Shown in pieces: positions 36,178 through 45,010 of a stretch of DNA of 64,000 nucleotides; the stretch's first letter is position 1, and each line of letters opens with the position of its first letter. The translations under genes and the position numbers were made by a program. This DNA is from Lachnospiraceae bacterium (GTDB lineage Bacteria; Bacillota; Clostridia; Lachnospirales; Lachnospiraceae): assembly GCA_902363675.1 (NCBI GenBank), contig CABJAV010000002.1, forward strand, positions 63,583 to 127,582, in the 5' to 3' direction. The notes beneath the pieces are model-generated. The model was not told the DNA's origin. It saw only the letters and a list, made by a program, of their open reading frames with translations, and made no database searches.

Positions 36178-37212
36178 ATGTCCGATGAATTATCCGCTCC
36201 GGAAGAAAAGCAAAGACGGGGACCGAGAAGCAATCAGAAATTAAAGATCTTATATCTTGCAAAAATATTGCTTGAGTACACGGATGCAAAAAATGACATT
36301 ACCTTGCAGGACATCATAGACAAACTGGCAGCTTACAATGTGACGGCAGAACGGAAAAGCCTATATGATGATATTGCGCAGCTGAATGATTTCGGCATCA
36401 AAATTAAGAAAACGCAGTATGGAAGAACTTCTCACTATCAGGTGATCAATCGCGATTTTGAACTGGCGGAGTTAAAACTTCTTGTGGATTCGGTTGCGTC
36501 GGCAAAGTTTATCACTGAGCAAAAATCCAATGAACTTATTCAGAAAATCGAGCGTCTGGCAAGTAAACCGCAGGCTTCCATGTTGCAGCGTCAGGTATAT
36601 GTCGCAGGGCGCGTCAAAGCAATGAACAATGACATCATGGAAAATGTCGATGCAATCCATAACGCGATTTCCAAGAATCTTCAGATTTCCTTCCAGTATT
36701 TTCAGTGGAATGTGCAAAAAGAACCGGAACTACGAAGAAATGGCGAACGCTATGTAATCAGCCCGTGGGGCTTATCGTGGGATGATGAGAATTACTATCT
36801 GGTCGGCTATGATGCAAAAGCAGATAGAATCAAACATTACCGCGTGGACAAAATGCTTAAGATCAAAGTGGAATCCACCAGACGCGAGGGCAGGCAGAAA
36901 TTCAAAGAAGTGGATATGGCAGCCTACGCGAAAAAGATGTTCAACATGTTTGACGGAGAAGAACAGACCGTAGAAATATTGTGTGAAAACAGCCTGGCGG
37001 GAGTGATGATCGATCGGTTCGGCAAGGAAGTGCGGATGAGCAGAGTTGATGACGAGCATTTTAAAGTGGCGGTAAAAGTCGCTGCAAGCAAACATTTTGT
37101 GCATTGGGTCATGGCATTAGGAAGCGGAGCAAAAATCATCGGACCGGAAAATCTGGTGCATGAGGTAAACGAAGAAATCAAACGATTGGCAGAGCAGTAT
37201 CGAGAAAAATAG
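36178..37212 (+). CDS. WYL-domain transcriptional regulator
   Basis: 344 residues. The N-terminal winged helix-turn-helix is visible in ITLQDIIDKLAAYNVTAERK, followed by SLYDDIAQLNDFGIKIKK. The WYL domain is in ISPWGLSWDDENYYLVGYD, with AKADRIKHYRVDKM. A C-terminal WCX-like extension runs to residue 340. WYL regulators often sit in phage-defence islands and respond to nucleic acids or nucleotides. It directly follows the Rpn nuclease gene and lies 1.5 kb before the reverse transcriptase operon. Which genes it controls is not shown by the sequence. Confidence 0.92.
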   Translation: MSDELSAPEEKQRRGPRSNQKLKILYLAKILLEYTDAKNDITLQDIIDKLAAYNVTAERKSLYDDIAQLNDFGIKIKKTQYGRTSHYQVINRDFELAELKLLVDSVASAKFITEQKSNELIQKIERLASKPQASMLQRQVYVAGRVKAMNNDIMENVDAIHNAISKNLQISFQYFQWNVQKEPELRRNGERYVISPWGLSWDDENYYLVGYDAKADRIKHYRVDKMLKIKVESTRREGRQKFKEVDMAAYAKKMFNMFDGEEQTVEILCENSLAGVMIDRFGKEVRMSRVDDEHFKVAVKVAASKHFVHWVMALGSGAKIIGPENLVHEVNEEIKRLAEQYREK

Positions 37213-37356
37213 AACAAAGATTCGAATTACAAGTGGAGATTTATGGACTTGCAATTTGGCATAATGGAGTCATCCTGAGAAAGCAAAAAGCTTTTGGGGT
37301 GGCTCTATTTATTTATGATGTTGTTCGGTTCCGAAAGCGGAAGATAGGAGGTACCT

Positions 37357-38007
37357 ATGAATTATTTAGTGATCGATTTGGAAATGTGCAGAGTGCCAAA
37401 GCTCTATCGCAGTAAATATAAATACGCAAATGAAACGATTCAGATCGGAGCAGTTCTGCTGGATGACGAATTCAAAAGAATCGCAACACTTTGCCAGTAC
37501 ATGCATCCGGAATATGGCGTGATAGATCATTTCATTGAAAAGATGACAGGCATCCATAACCGGAATATCAAGAACGCGCCGGGGATAAAAGAAGCATTGG
37601 AGCATCTGATCGACTGGATCGGAGCACGGGAGTATCAAGTTTATGCATGGAGCGAATCCGATAGAAATCAGATCCTTCATGAAATCAAAGCAAAAAATAT
37701 CGAAAGCAAAAAGCTCGAAACCTTTATGGAAGAAGAGCGCTGGATTGACTATCAGGCGGTATTTAAGAAACGGTTTCAGTTGAATCGCCTGTATAGCCTT
37801 GAAGAAGCATTGTGTAATTCGGATATCGAGCCGGAAGGAAAATTTCATGACGGATTGGACGATGCTATCAATACCGGATATCTGATAGAAAAGTTAGAAA
37901 AATGTCCGGATTTTCAGTTACTCAGCTATGCGATGCCGGAGACAGAGGAACACTTAAGCTGCACGATCGGAGACCTGTTTGCAAATTTGCAGCTGCAAGT
38001 GGGATAG
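37357..38007 (+). CDS. DEDDh 3'-5' exonuclease (RNase T/KapD-like)
   Basis: 216 residues with the DEDDh signature: Asp-x-Glu in LVIDLEMCRVPK, the second Asp region FIEKMTGIHNRNIKNAPG, VYAWSESDRNQI and the His-x4-Asp in KFHDGLDDAINTGYL. It is similar in layout to exonuclease-domain proteins of the KapD/ERI-1 type acting on RNA or DNA ends. AGGAGG precedes the start. It lies between the WYL regulator and the reverse transcriptase operon, so a defence-related role is possible but unproved. Confidence 0.85.
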   Translation: MNYLVIDLEMCRVPKLYRSKYKYANETIQIGAVLLDDEFKRIATLCQYMHPEYGVIDHFIEKMTGIHNRNIKNAPGIKEALEHLIDWIGAREYQVYAWSESDRNQILHEIKAKNIESKKLETFMEEERWIDYQAVFKKRFQLNRLYSLEEALCNSDIEPEGKFHDGLDDAINTGYLIEKLEKCPDFQLLSYAMPETEEHLSCTIGDLFANLQLQVG

Positions 38008-38040
38008 AAAATTGCGGCACGAACAAGGAGGCGGAGTTAT

Positions 38041-38475
38041 ATGAGTAAAAATTCATTTGGACAGAGCGTTGCAATATTTTTGGTAATCATCGGTATCCTT
38101 TATGTGATCGGCACTATCGGGGAAGCAGGCGAACCAAAGTGCATAAAGGCAGGATGCAATAACAAAAGGGCAAGTGACAGCAACTATTGTTATCTTCATG
38201 AATCGTCTAGCAGCAGATACTCTTCATACGGAAGTTCTACCTATGATAGCAAGTATTCCGACAGTTCTTCTGCGGGTGATCAGGAAAGTACGAATCGTAG
38301 TTATAGTAGCGACACAAAGAAGAACAGCTCCGAAAAAAGCACTTATGATTCTTATGATGATGGATATGACGATATCTACATGGACGGCGATTACGATTAT
38401 GACCGATATGACAGCGATAGTGATTATGCGGATGGAGTGGATGATGCGATGGACGAGACTGGGGAGGATTGGTAA
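38041..38475 (+). CDS. Membrane protein with Cys-rich motif and Ser/Tyr/Asp-rich tail
   Basis: 144 residues. An N-terminal transmembrane helix (about 9-26) is followed by CIKAGCNNKRASDSNYCYLH, a Cys-x4-Cys-x10-Cys-x2-His pattern that could bind zinc. A long low-complexity tail of Ser, Tyr and then Asp/Tyr repeats follows. No known domain is recognised beyond the small Cys/His motif. A good ribosome-binding site (AAGGAGGCGG) supports expression. Function unknown. Confidence 0.6.
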   Translation: MSKNSFGQSVAIFLVIIGILYVIGTIGEAGEPKCIKAGCNNKRASDSNYCYLHESSSSRYSSYGSSTYDSKYSDSSSAGDQESTNRSYSSDTKKNSSEKSTYDSYDDGYDDIYMDGDYDYDRYDSDSDYADGVDDAMDETGEDW

Positions 38476-38533
38476 AGATGCGTTTAAGTCAGAGAAAGAT
38501 AAAAAGTCGAAAAAGGTCTAAAAATAATGTGTA

Positions 38534-38565
38534 TTGTAGAAATGAAAGGGGAAGGGGAGTATAAT
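38534..38565 (+). promoter_or_regulatory. Promoter-like module, copy 2 (before the reverse transcriptase operon)
   Basis: ATTGTAGAAAT, then GGGGAAGGGGAG and TATAATA, spaced exactly as in copy 1 at 33445; 17 of the last 23 positions are identical. It lies 115 bp before the TTG start. Confidence 0.5.
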
Positions 38566-38589
38566 ATAGACATATTAGAAAAGATAGTT

Positions 38590-38615
38590 GTCAATTTTTC
38601 TATGAAAACTTGATA
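38590..38615 (+). repeat. Small hairpin, decayed copy
   Basis: TTTTTCTATGAAAACTTGAT matches the perfect hairpin at 54670-54696 except that its left arm has lost complementarity. It lies in the 205-bp gap before the reverse transcriptase gene. Confidence 0.5.
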
Positions 38616-38680
38616 TAAAAGACGAATGTGGGAAAAAGAGCTAGTTGAGTAAAATATAAATCGAGGGGGGAGTAACATAA

Positions 38681-41600
38681 TTGGTAATTGATGAAAGACT
38701 TATAAAAATAGCATATAAAAAATTGAAATCAAGTTTGTATTATGATAAAACGCAAAGTATATTAAGAGATAAGCTGGTTGATTTTGAAACAGCTTGTGGT
38801 GATATTGGAAAATACTTAGATGAATTTGCAAAAAATTTTTTATGTCAGGAAACAAGAAAAGATTTGTTAGATGATATTTTATCAAATATTTCTTATCATG
38901 CGTTTCCTAAAAATTTAGCACCTGAGACTGGAAATTTGATAAGAAATTATGTTAACAAAAGCATTAAAATAACAGACAATCAGTATTTTATTGATATGGA
39001 CATAAGAGGGCATATTTTAGGGGTACTCTGGCTATTAATTATAGGTTATCGTATAGATGAGAAGATGTATGCACATTCATATGGCAATAGAATACGAAAA
39101 AAGCTATATAGCGAATTTAGTGAGGAACCTACATATTCGCCTTATTTATTTGAACCTTATTTTCAACAATATGAAAGTTGGAGAGATAAGGCTATGGATG
39201 AAGCAATGAATCATTTGCATCAAGGACAAGATGTGGTTGTGTTGACTTTAGATTTTAAAAGATTTTATTATTCAGTCGATATTTCACAAGAGTTAATGGA
39301 TGAAATTTATGAAAATGAAATTGTTTTATTAGGGGAAGATAGTCAGGAAATAAGAGAGTTAAATAATTTTATTTATGATGTTATCGTGGCATATGCTGCA
39401 TTGTTTGATGAGTTTAATGGATTAAGAATTTTACCTATTGGATTTTTACCTTCTAATGTTTTGGCAAATTATGCATTGAAAAATTTTGATAAGGCAATCT
39501 TAGATGGATGGAATCCTATTTATTTTGGAAGATATGTTGACGATGTAATTATTGTCGATAAAGTAGAAGCGAATAGTGAGTTGTATAAAAAATCTATTTC
39601 CGACGAATTAGAGTCGAAAGATATAATTAAATTTTTTATGGAACAATGTTCAAATTGGAAAGGACTAGGAAAGACAGGATGTAAAAATAATAGTAAGTAC
39701 TCTCTTTTATTTAGAGAGTCTGTTGAACAGGGGAAGGAAAGTTACACATATATATTAAACAAATTATATAATCCAATAAAGAATGATAACTCTCGAATTG
39801 TAATAAAAAATGATAAGGTGAAAATATTTTATTTCAAAAGTGGAGAATCAGATGCTTTGATCACGTGTTTTAAAGAAAATATTTCAAAAAATAAGAGCGA
39901 ATTTCGTCATATGCCGGAAGATGAAACTATTTTTCAGAAAGACGATTACAGTCAAATTTATGATTTGCAAAATGATGAAACTATAAATAAATTTCGAGGA
40001 ATTACAGGAATTTCAATTGACAAATTTGAATTGTCAAAAATGCTAGGTAAATATCTGCGTATAGGGGGACTGATTAATGATGAGAAAGAAAATGGATTTG
40101 AAGTACAGATTTGCAGAATATTGAATCCGAGAGTAATTATTGAAAACTATGGTGTTTGGGAAAAAATTATTGAAATACTAGTGATTAATGAATCATGGAG
40201 TACATTACATAAAATTGTAGATAGTTTTGTAGATGCGATAGATACATTAACTTATGAGAATGCAAATATATGTAAAGTAGTTAAAGAAACTTTGAATAAA
40301 TATTTATATTCCGTATTAAGTAGGGCATTATCATTAGTTTGGGGTATGAAGGCAGAAGAGTTTATTGCCGATTTGAATAGAACATATGTGAACAGAGATT
40401 TTATATCTCAGCATATTGTGAATGAAAGTCATAGAAAAGCTTATTGCAACACAAAAATGATGGACAAATCTGTAATGCCAATTTTTGTGGATATGCTTCA
40501 TATGGAAGAAATATATGGTTCTAAGGATAAAGTTAATTTAAGCAATTATAATGATGTTATATTATTTTGTAAGGAAAAATGGGAATGTGATTATGTATAT
40601 TATCCATATCTTATTACAATGTATGATTTTTCAATTATTTCTTGCATAGAGCAACTAAAGAATGTAAAAAAACCATTTGTTGATTTAAAGGAGATGTATG
40701 ATAGCCAAATAAACAATTACACTTCAAGCAATTATCATGTACAAGATGATATTAGTAAAATTGAACAGTTTTTCAATGTGAGAAAGTTTGGAAAAGAAAA
40801 TATAGTAGAGAAATCTGCATTTTTAATTGAAGTACATAATTCTGCTAAGAGTAAATTAAGAATTGCTATTGCAAATGTATGTTTAAATCATAATAATTTT
40901 GAAAAATTAATTATAAATAAACCGAATCGAAGTTATCAAAGGTATAGAGATTTATCCAAAATAATTAATGAGGCAATAGATGAAAAAGCAGATTTGTTAA
41001 TAATGCCGGAGGCTTATGTACCGTTTGAATGGTTGTCAACAGTTGCAAGGACATGTGCACGCAATAATATTGCTATTGTAACAGGGATAGAGCATATAAA
41101 AATGGGAAATAACATTTTCAATTTGACAGCTGTTATTTTACCATATGAAGACTTGGCTAATAGAAGTGCAATTATATCTTTTCACCTAAAAAATCATTAT
41201 GCACCGTTTGAACAACAAGAGATAAACGGATATCGTTTAGCTGCTGTAGAGGGTAATAACTATGAACTTTACCGATGGCATGACTGCTATTTTCCTGTAT
41301 ATTGTTGTTTTGAATTAACCTCTATTACAGAACGTGCATTGTTTCAATCATATGCAGATTTTTTGGTTGCAATAGAATGGAATAAAGATGTGAATTATTA
41401 TAGTAATATACTTGAGTCTTTAAGTCGTGATATCCATTGCTATTGTGTTCAGGTTAATTCTTCAGATTATGGAGATAGTAGAATAACGAAACCATCAAAA
41501 ACAGAGGAAAAAGATATTGTAAGGACAAAAGGTGGAATAAATAGCACAATTTTAGTGGATGAGATTGACATTGCTAAAATGCGTCAATTCCAACTTAAAG

Positions 41601-41704
41601 GTTATACTTTGCAGGCTTATGATAAAAAATTTAAACCTACACCTCCTGGATTTAATCCAGATATTGTATTAAAAAAAATAAATGGAGAAGATCTATATGA
41701 ATGA
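38681..41704 (+). CDS. Reverse transcriptase-nitrilase fusion, DRT type 1-like (UG class)
   Basis: A 1007-residue fusion. The N-terminal reverse transcriptase has motif A in VLTLDFKRFYYSVD (Asp191), a motif B region GFLPSNVLANYAL and motif C YVDD at 285-288, so it looks catalytically intact. The C-terminus (about 715-1000) is a nitrilase domain with Glu777 in LLIMPEAYV, Lys837 in FHLKNHYAP and Cys876 in VYCCFEL, a full triad. Between them (about 400-700) no domain is recognised. RT-nitrilase fusions are the hallmark of antiviral DRT1 systems. Start TTG chosen from GAGGGGGGAG 9 bp upstream. It is very AT-rich. The methyltransferase start overlaps its end by 8 bp. No ncRNA gene was recognised upstream. 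Confidence 0.9.
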   Translation: MVIDERLIKIAYKKLKSSLYYDKTQSILRDKLVDFETACGDIGKYLDEFAKNFLCQETRKDLLDDILSNISYHAFPKNLAPETGNLIRNYVNKSIKITDNQYFIDMDIRGHILGVLWLLIIGYRIDEKMYAHSYGNRIRKKLYSEFSEEPTYSPYLFEPYFQQYESWRDKAMDEAMNHLHQGQDVVVLTLDFKRFYYSVDISQELMDEIYENEIVLLGEDSQEIRELNNFIYDVIVAYAALFDEFNGLRILPIGFLPSNVLANYALKNFDKAILDGWNPIYFGRYVDDVIIVDKVEANSELYKKSISDELESKDIIKFFMEQCSNWKGLGKTGCKNNSKYSLLFRESVEQGKESYTYILNKLYNPIKNDNSRIVIKNDKVKIFYFKSGESDALITCFKENISKNKSEFRHMPEDETIFQKDDYSQIYDLQNDETINKFRGITGISIDKFELSKMLGKYLRIGGLINDEKENGFEVQICRILNPRVIIENYGVWEKIIEILVINESWSTLHKIVDSFVDAIDTLTYENANICKVVKETLNKYLYSVLSRALSLVWGMKAEEFIADLNRTYVNRDFISQHIVNESHRKAYCNTKMMDKSVMPIFVDMLHMEEIYGSKDKVNLSNYNDVILFCKEKWECDYVYYPYLITMYDFSIISCIEQLKNVKKPFVDLKEMYDSQINNYTSSNYHVQDDISKIEQFFNVRKFGKENIVEKSAFLIEVHNSAKSKLRIAIANVCLNHNNFEKLIINKPNRSYQRYRDLSKIINEAIDEKADLLIMPEAYVPFEWLSTVARTCARNNIAIVTGIEHIKMGNNIFNLTAVILPYEDLANRSAIISFHLKNHYAPFEQQEINGYRLAAVEGNNYELYRWHDCYFPVYCCFELTSITERALFQSYADFLVAIEWNKDVNYYSNILESLSRDIHCYCVQVNSSDYGDSRITKPSKTEEKDIVRTKGGINSTILVDEIDIAKMRQFQLKGYTLQAYDKKFKPTPPGFNPDIVLKKINGEDLYE

Positions 41705-42290
41705 GAATAAAACTATAGATTACTATAATCAAAATGCAAATAGCTTTTCTAAAATGACACAATCTGTAGACTTCTCAACAACACAGGACAAGTTCCTTGC
41801 ATTGTTACAGCCTAATGCACTTATTTTAGATTTTGGTTGTGGATCAGGTCGTGATACAAAGTATTTTATGAATCACGGATATAAGGTGGAAGCTACAGAT
41901 GGTTCAGAAGAATTGTGTAAATTAGCAAGTACATATGCAGGAGTTCCAATTAAACATATGTTATTTCAGGAGCTGGACGAGCAGAGGAAATATGATGGCA
42001 TCTGGGCTTGTTCCTCTATTTTACATTTGTCAAAAGATGAACTTAAAAATGTTATGCAACGAATGTTGCACGCATTGAAAGATAACGGAGTGACTTATAC
42101 ATCTTTTAAGTATGGGACATTTGAGGGCGAACGAAATGGAAGATATTTTACTGATTTTACGGAAGAAACATTTGATAGATTTTTAAGAGGTATAAGTCAT
42201 GTGAAAATAGAAGAACAATGGCTGACAGGAGATGTAAGACCGGGACGTGAATCGGAACAATGGCTGAATCTTATACTGAGGAAAGTGTGA
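41697..42290 (+). CDS. Class I SAM-dependent methyltransferase
   Basis: A 197-residue Rossmann methyltransferase: ILDFGCGSGRDTKYF is the SAM-binding motif I, VEATDGSEELCKLA motif II and YDGIWACSSILHLSKDEL motif IV. There is no DPPY or NPPY catalytic tetrapeptide, so it is not a typical DNA adenine or cytosine-N4 methyltransferase; it resembles TehB/UbiE-like small-molecule or protein methyltransferases. The ATG overlaps the reverse transcriptase stop, and the helicase starts 4 bp after its own stop. Tight packing implies a common function. Target unknown. Confidence 0.88.
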   Translation: MNENKTIDYYNQNANSFSKMTQSVDFSTTQDKFLALLQPNALILDFGCGSGRDTKYFMNHGYKVEATDGSEELCKLASTYAGVPIKHMLFQELDEQRKYDGIWACSSILHLSKDELKNVMQRMLHALKDNGVTYTSFKYGTFEGERNGRYFTDFTEETFDRFLRGISHVKIEEQWLTGDVRPGRESEQWLNLILRKV

Positions 42291-42293
42291 CGA

Positions 42294-44795
42294 ATGGATA
42301 AAGTATTAAAGCTGGAAAATGGACAATATGATCTGGTAGAAACGGTAACATATCCAAATGGTGGTGCAAGTTATTTTTATGTCAAAGACCAGGAAGTCAT
42401 AATTATCGATGATGGAATATGCAAATTGGAGGAAGGAAAAAAGGCGTTTCCTTACACTTTAATTACGGATAAGCAAAATTCCTATATGAATCGCTATGCA
42501 AAATTGTATCGCTTTTTAAAAGAAGATATGGATAACATTGATACCGTACTTAGAGATTCCGAACAGCGAACAGGGACACCGCAAAAATATGTTGTTGATC
42601 GTTCGGATTCAGCAGATGCCTCACCATTAGAGATTGATTTTGAAGATAATTTTGCGGAAGTATATGGTATGGATGGTTTGAAATACTTATCCCGTGAGTA
42701 TGGAATTATAGATAATCAGGGCAACAATTATTTCCTGGATTATTTTCTACACACCAAACATGGAAACAAAGCTGTGGAAGAAAATGGCCGGGAGTATCAT
42801 CATCCGCAGGCGATTGGGCTTGATAAATATCGTAAACAATTAAAAAAGCAGAATACATGTACCGCATGGGGAATAAAGTTATTTCGATTTTCAAAAGAAG
42901 ATTGTGCGTTTAAAAACCGGATGCAAGATGACATTAAATTATTCTTTGGAGAAAATACAAATGATTTTGAGGCAAATGGAATCCTTGCGGATCGATCGGT
43001 AAAATTATATGAGCATCAGGAAAATACACTCGAAGAAATTCAAAAGCAACGTGCTGCTGGCATAAACACATTTTTAGTTGTGTTTCCGACAGCAAGTGGA
43101 AAATCCAAGATTGTTGAAGAAGATCTTCGCATTTTTTCCAGACAAAATTCAGAATTTCGTGCGCTTATTATGGCACCAAATACAAATATTATTGATGACT
43201 GGAAACATCGTGTAGAGAAATCCCTTCCAGATTTGCAGGAGCAAATAGAAATTTGTTCATTTGCTTATATGATGCGGCACTATCAGGAATGTGCACAGGA
43301 GAAATACAATTATATTGTAGTAGATGAAGCACACCATGCTGTTTCGCCGGTTTTAAAACGCGTAATTCAGTATTTTACTCCGGATTTTTTGATTGGTCTT
43401 ACAGCTACAGATCAACGACCGGATAAAAAGAAGCTGGAGACAGTATTTGGTAATTACAAGACGGGATTATCTCTGGTTGACGCAATGCAAAAGAAAATTG
43501 TTGCAGAGGCAAATGTATATCGCATTGAAACCAATTTGAATCTGAGTCATATTCGGTTTAATGGCAAAGATTATGTTAATGCCGATTTGGAAAAGAGCAT
43601 TCGTGTAAAATCCAGAAATGAATTGATTGCAGATGTTTTGCAACACTATTTTTCAAAAGGAAAAGCCGGGCAGTTGCAGGGCGTAGTATTCTGTGCGAAT
43701 ACGAATCATGCACAGGAGATGGAGCGTGTATTAAATGCAAAAGGTCTTTTGGCAAAGGCATATACAAGAAAAGCAAAAAATACAGATGAAATTATGCAAC
43801 AGTTCCGTGAGAAAAAGATACGTTTTCTGTGTGCTTGTGAAATGATTTCGGAGGGATGGGATTATCCGGAACTTGGAATTCTGGTAATGGCACGGCCAAC
43901 GCTTTCGAAGGTTCTTTATATGCAGCAAATTGGCAGAGGACTTCGTCGGACAAATACAAAAATGAACGTGTTTGTCATTGACGTAGTAGATGAATATGGT
44001 GCCATGGCAAAGCCGTGTTCCATGCATTCGATTTTTGCAAATCCATTTTATATAGCATTCGGAAGTATTTTAAAAAGAGATTATTCCTTGGGAGACATAA
44101 TAGAGGTAGATGGACTGCACGAAACGGTAGAACGTATTGTGCAAGTGGATATTGAAACCTTCGAAGAAAAATACGGCGATTACTTAAATCAGGAGCAGCT
44201 GGCGAGAGAATTTTATTTAAGCACTGGAACTATTACCAGCTGGGTTACCAAAGGAAAAATTTCTCCGGATGAAATGATTGCTTTTGGAAGTAGAAAAATT
44301 TATCTTTTTGCACCAGAACATGTGAAACAGATCCGTGAGGAAAATCATATTGCAGAACATACTGAGGAAACTATCAAAACGGACTTTTTTGATTTCCTGG
44401 AAGAACGTGATTATAGTCTTTCCTATAAGATGCCGTTTCTTCTTTCATTCTTAAAAAATATGAATGAAATTGGAGACGCAGAAATTGATGCTGTGCTTAC
44501 GGATTATATTGCTTTTTATCAGGACAGGGTTGATAAAGGACTTCCGGTAGATCGGTCAAGTTGTCCATATAATGCAGAACGATTGAAAGATCGGAAATAT
44601 ATTAAAAGCAATATGCTGACAAATCCTTTTGAAAAATTTGAGCGTAAACGGTTCCTGTATTATTCAAAGGATTTGAATGTGATTTCTATGAATCACGCGC
44701 TTTTTATTAAAATGAGTAAGCAAGATTTTGAAAGAGTGAAGGTGCAGATGGAAGAGGATTTGGAACAGTATTATTCGAAAATAAAAATCTTATAG
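42294..44795 (+). CDS. PD-(D/E)XK nuclease - SF2 helicase fusion
   Basis: 833 residues. The N-terminal part (about 115-200) has NNYFLDYFLHTK then AVEENGREYHH and a basic helix, which resembles Vsr/DUF559-type endonuclease folds (Asp149, Glu162/163). The helicase core has Walker A FPTASGKSK (Lys270), DEAH box VVDEAHHA (344-347), GLTATDQR and the arginine-finger motif QQIGRGLRR. The C-terminal 280 residues include a helix-turn-helix-like LAREFYLSTGTITSWVTKG. Type III restriction and DISARM/RM-associated helicases have similar architecture, but no matching DNA methyltransferase is present. It ends the operon that starts with the reverse transcriptase. Confidence 0.85.
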   Translation: MDKVLKLENGQYDLVETVTYPNGGASYFYVKDQEVIIIDDGICKLEEGKKAFPYTLITDKQNSYMNRYAKLYRFLKEDMDNIDTVLRDSEQRTGTPQKYVVDRSDSADASPLEIDFEDNFAEVYGMDGLKYLSREYGIIDNQGNNYFLDYFLHTKHGNKAVEENGREYHHPQAIGLDKYRKQLKKQNTCTAWGIKLFRFSKEDCAFKNRMQDDIKLFFGENTNDFEANGILADRSVKLYEHQENTLEEIQKQRAAGINTFLVVFPTASGKSKIVEEDLRIFSRQNSEFRALIMAPNTNIIDDWKHRVEKSLPDLQEQIEICSFAYMMRHYQECAQEKYNYIVVDEAHHAVSPVLKRVIQYFTPDFLIGLTATDQRPDKKKLETVFGNYKTGLSLVDAMQKKIVAEANVYRIETNLNLSHIRFNGKDYVNADLEKSIRVKSRNELIADVLQHYFSKGKAGQLQGVVFCANTNHAQEMERVLNAKGLLAKAYTRKAKNTDEIMQQFREKKIRFLCACEMISEGWDYPELGILVMARPTLSKVLYMQQIGRGLRRTNTKMNVFVIDVVDEYGAMAKPCSMHSIFANPFYIAFGSILKRDYSLGDIIEVDGLHETVERIVQVDIETFEEKYGDYLNQEQLAREFYLSTGTITSWVTKGKISPDEMIAFGSRKIYLFAPEHVKQIREENHIAEHTEETIKTDFFDFLEERDYSLSYKMPFLLSFLKNMNEIGDAEIDAVLTDYIAFYQDRVDKGLPVDRSSCPYNAERLKDRKYIKSNMLTNPFEKFERKRFLYYSKDLNVISMNHALFIKMSKQDFERVKVQMEEDLEQYYSKIKIL

Positions 44796-44851
44796 TTAAT
44801 TGAAAAAGTAGAATGAAAACTTTTAAATTAAAATGGTGCGGTGTAGAGTAA

Positions 44852-44943
44852 TAAAAAAAGGCCATAGGCCTTAATTTAATCTGCACCATGCAGAGTCAAA
44901 AGACGATGCCGGATAACCTTATTTGCACTCGCTTTGCTAATTC
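44852..44943 (-). ncRNA. tracrRNA of the type II-A CRISPR system
   Basis: On the minus strand GAATTAGCAAAGC is the exact complement of bases 9-21 of the CRISPR repeat. It is followed by a GAGTG bulge, CAAAT pairing with the repeat 5' GUUUG, the nexus-like AAGGTTATCCG, the hairpin TCTGCA-TGG-TGCAGA and the terminator AAGGCCTATGGCCTT with T-run. This is the order seen in other Cas9 tracrRNAs. It is divergent from cas9 in the 215-bp gap. Confidence 0.9.
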
Positions 44944-44949
44944 ACCTTT

Positions 44950-44977
44950 ATTATAGCATGTAAATTTATATAGTCAA
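44950..44977 (-). promoter_or_regulatory. tracrRNA promoter
   Basis: On the minus strand TTGACT, 16-bp spacer, TATAAT, placing the transcription start near 44943, at the first anti-repeat base. Confidence 0.7.
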
Positions 44978-45010
44978 CAATAAAATAATAAAAATTAGGG
45001 AGGAAATTTT

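Noticed and set aside
38590..38680. A DRT- or retron-associated ncRNA directly before the reverse transcriptase gene
   Set aside because: Only a weak hairpin and AT-rich sequence are visible; no msr/msd-like inverted repeats or long stem was found.
41697..44795. Methyltransferase and helicase as a type III or type I restriction-modification system
   Set aside because: The methyltransferase lacks DPPY/NPPY and a target-recognition region and is too small; no specificity subunit is present.
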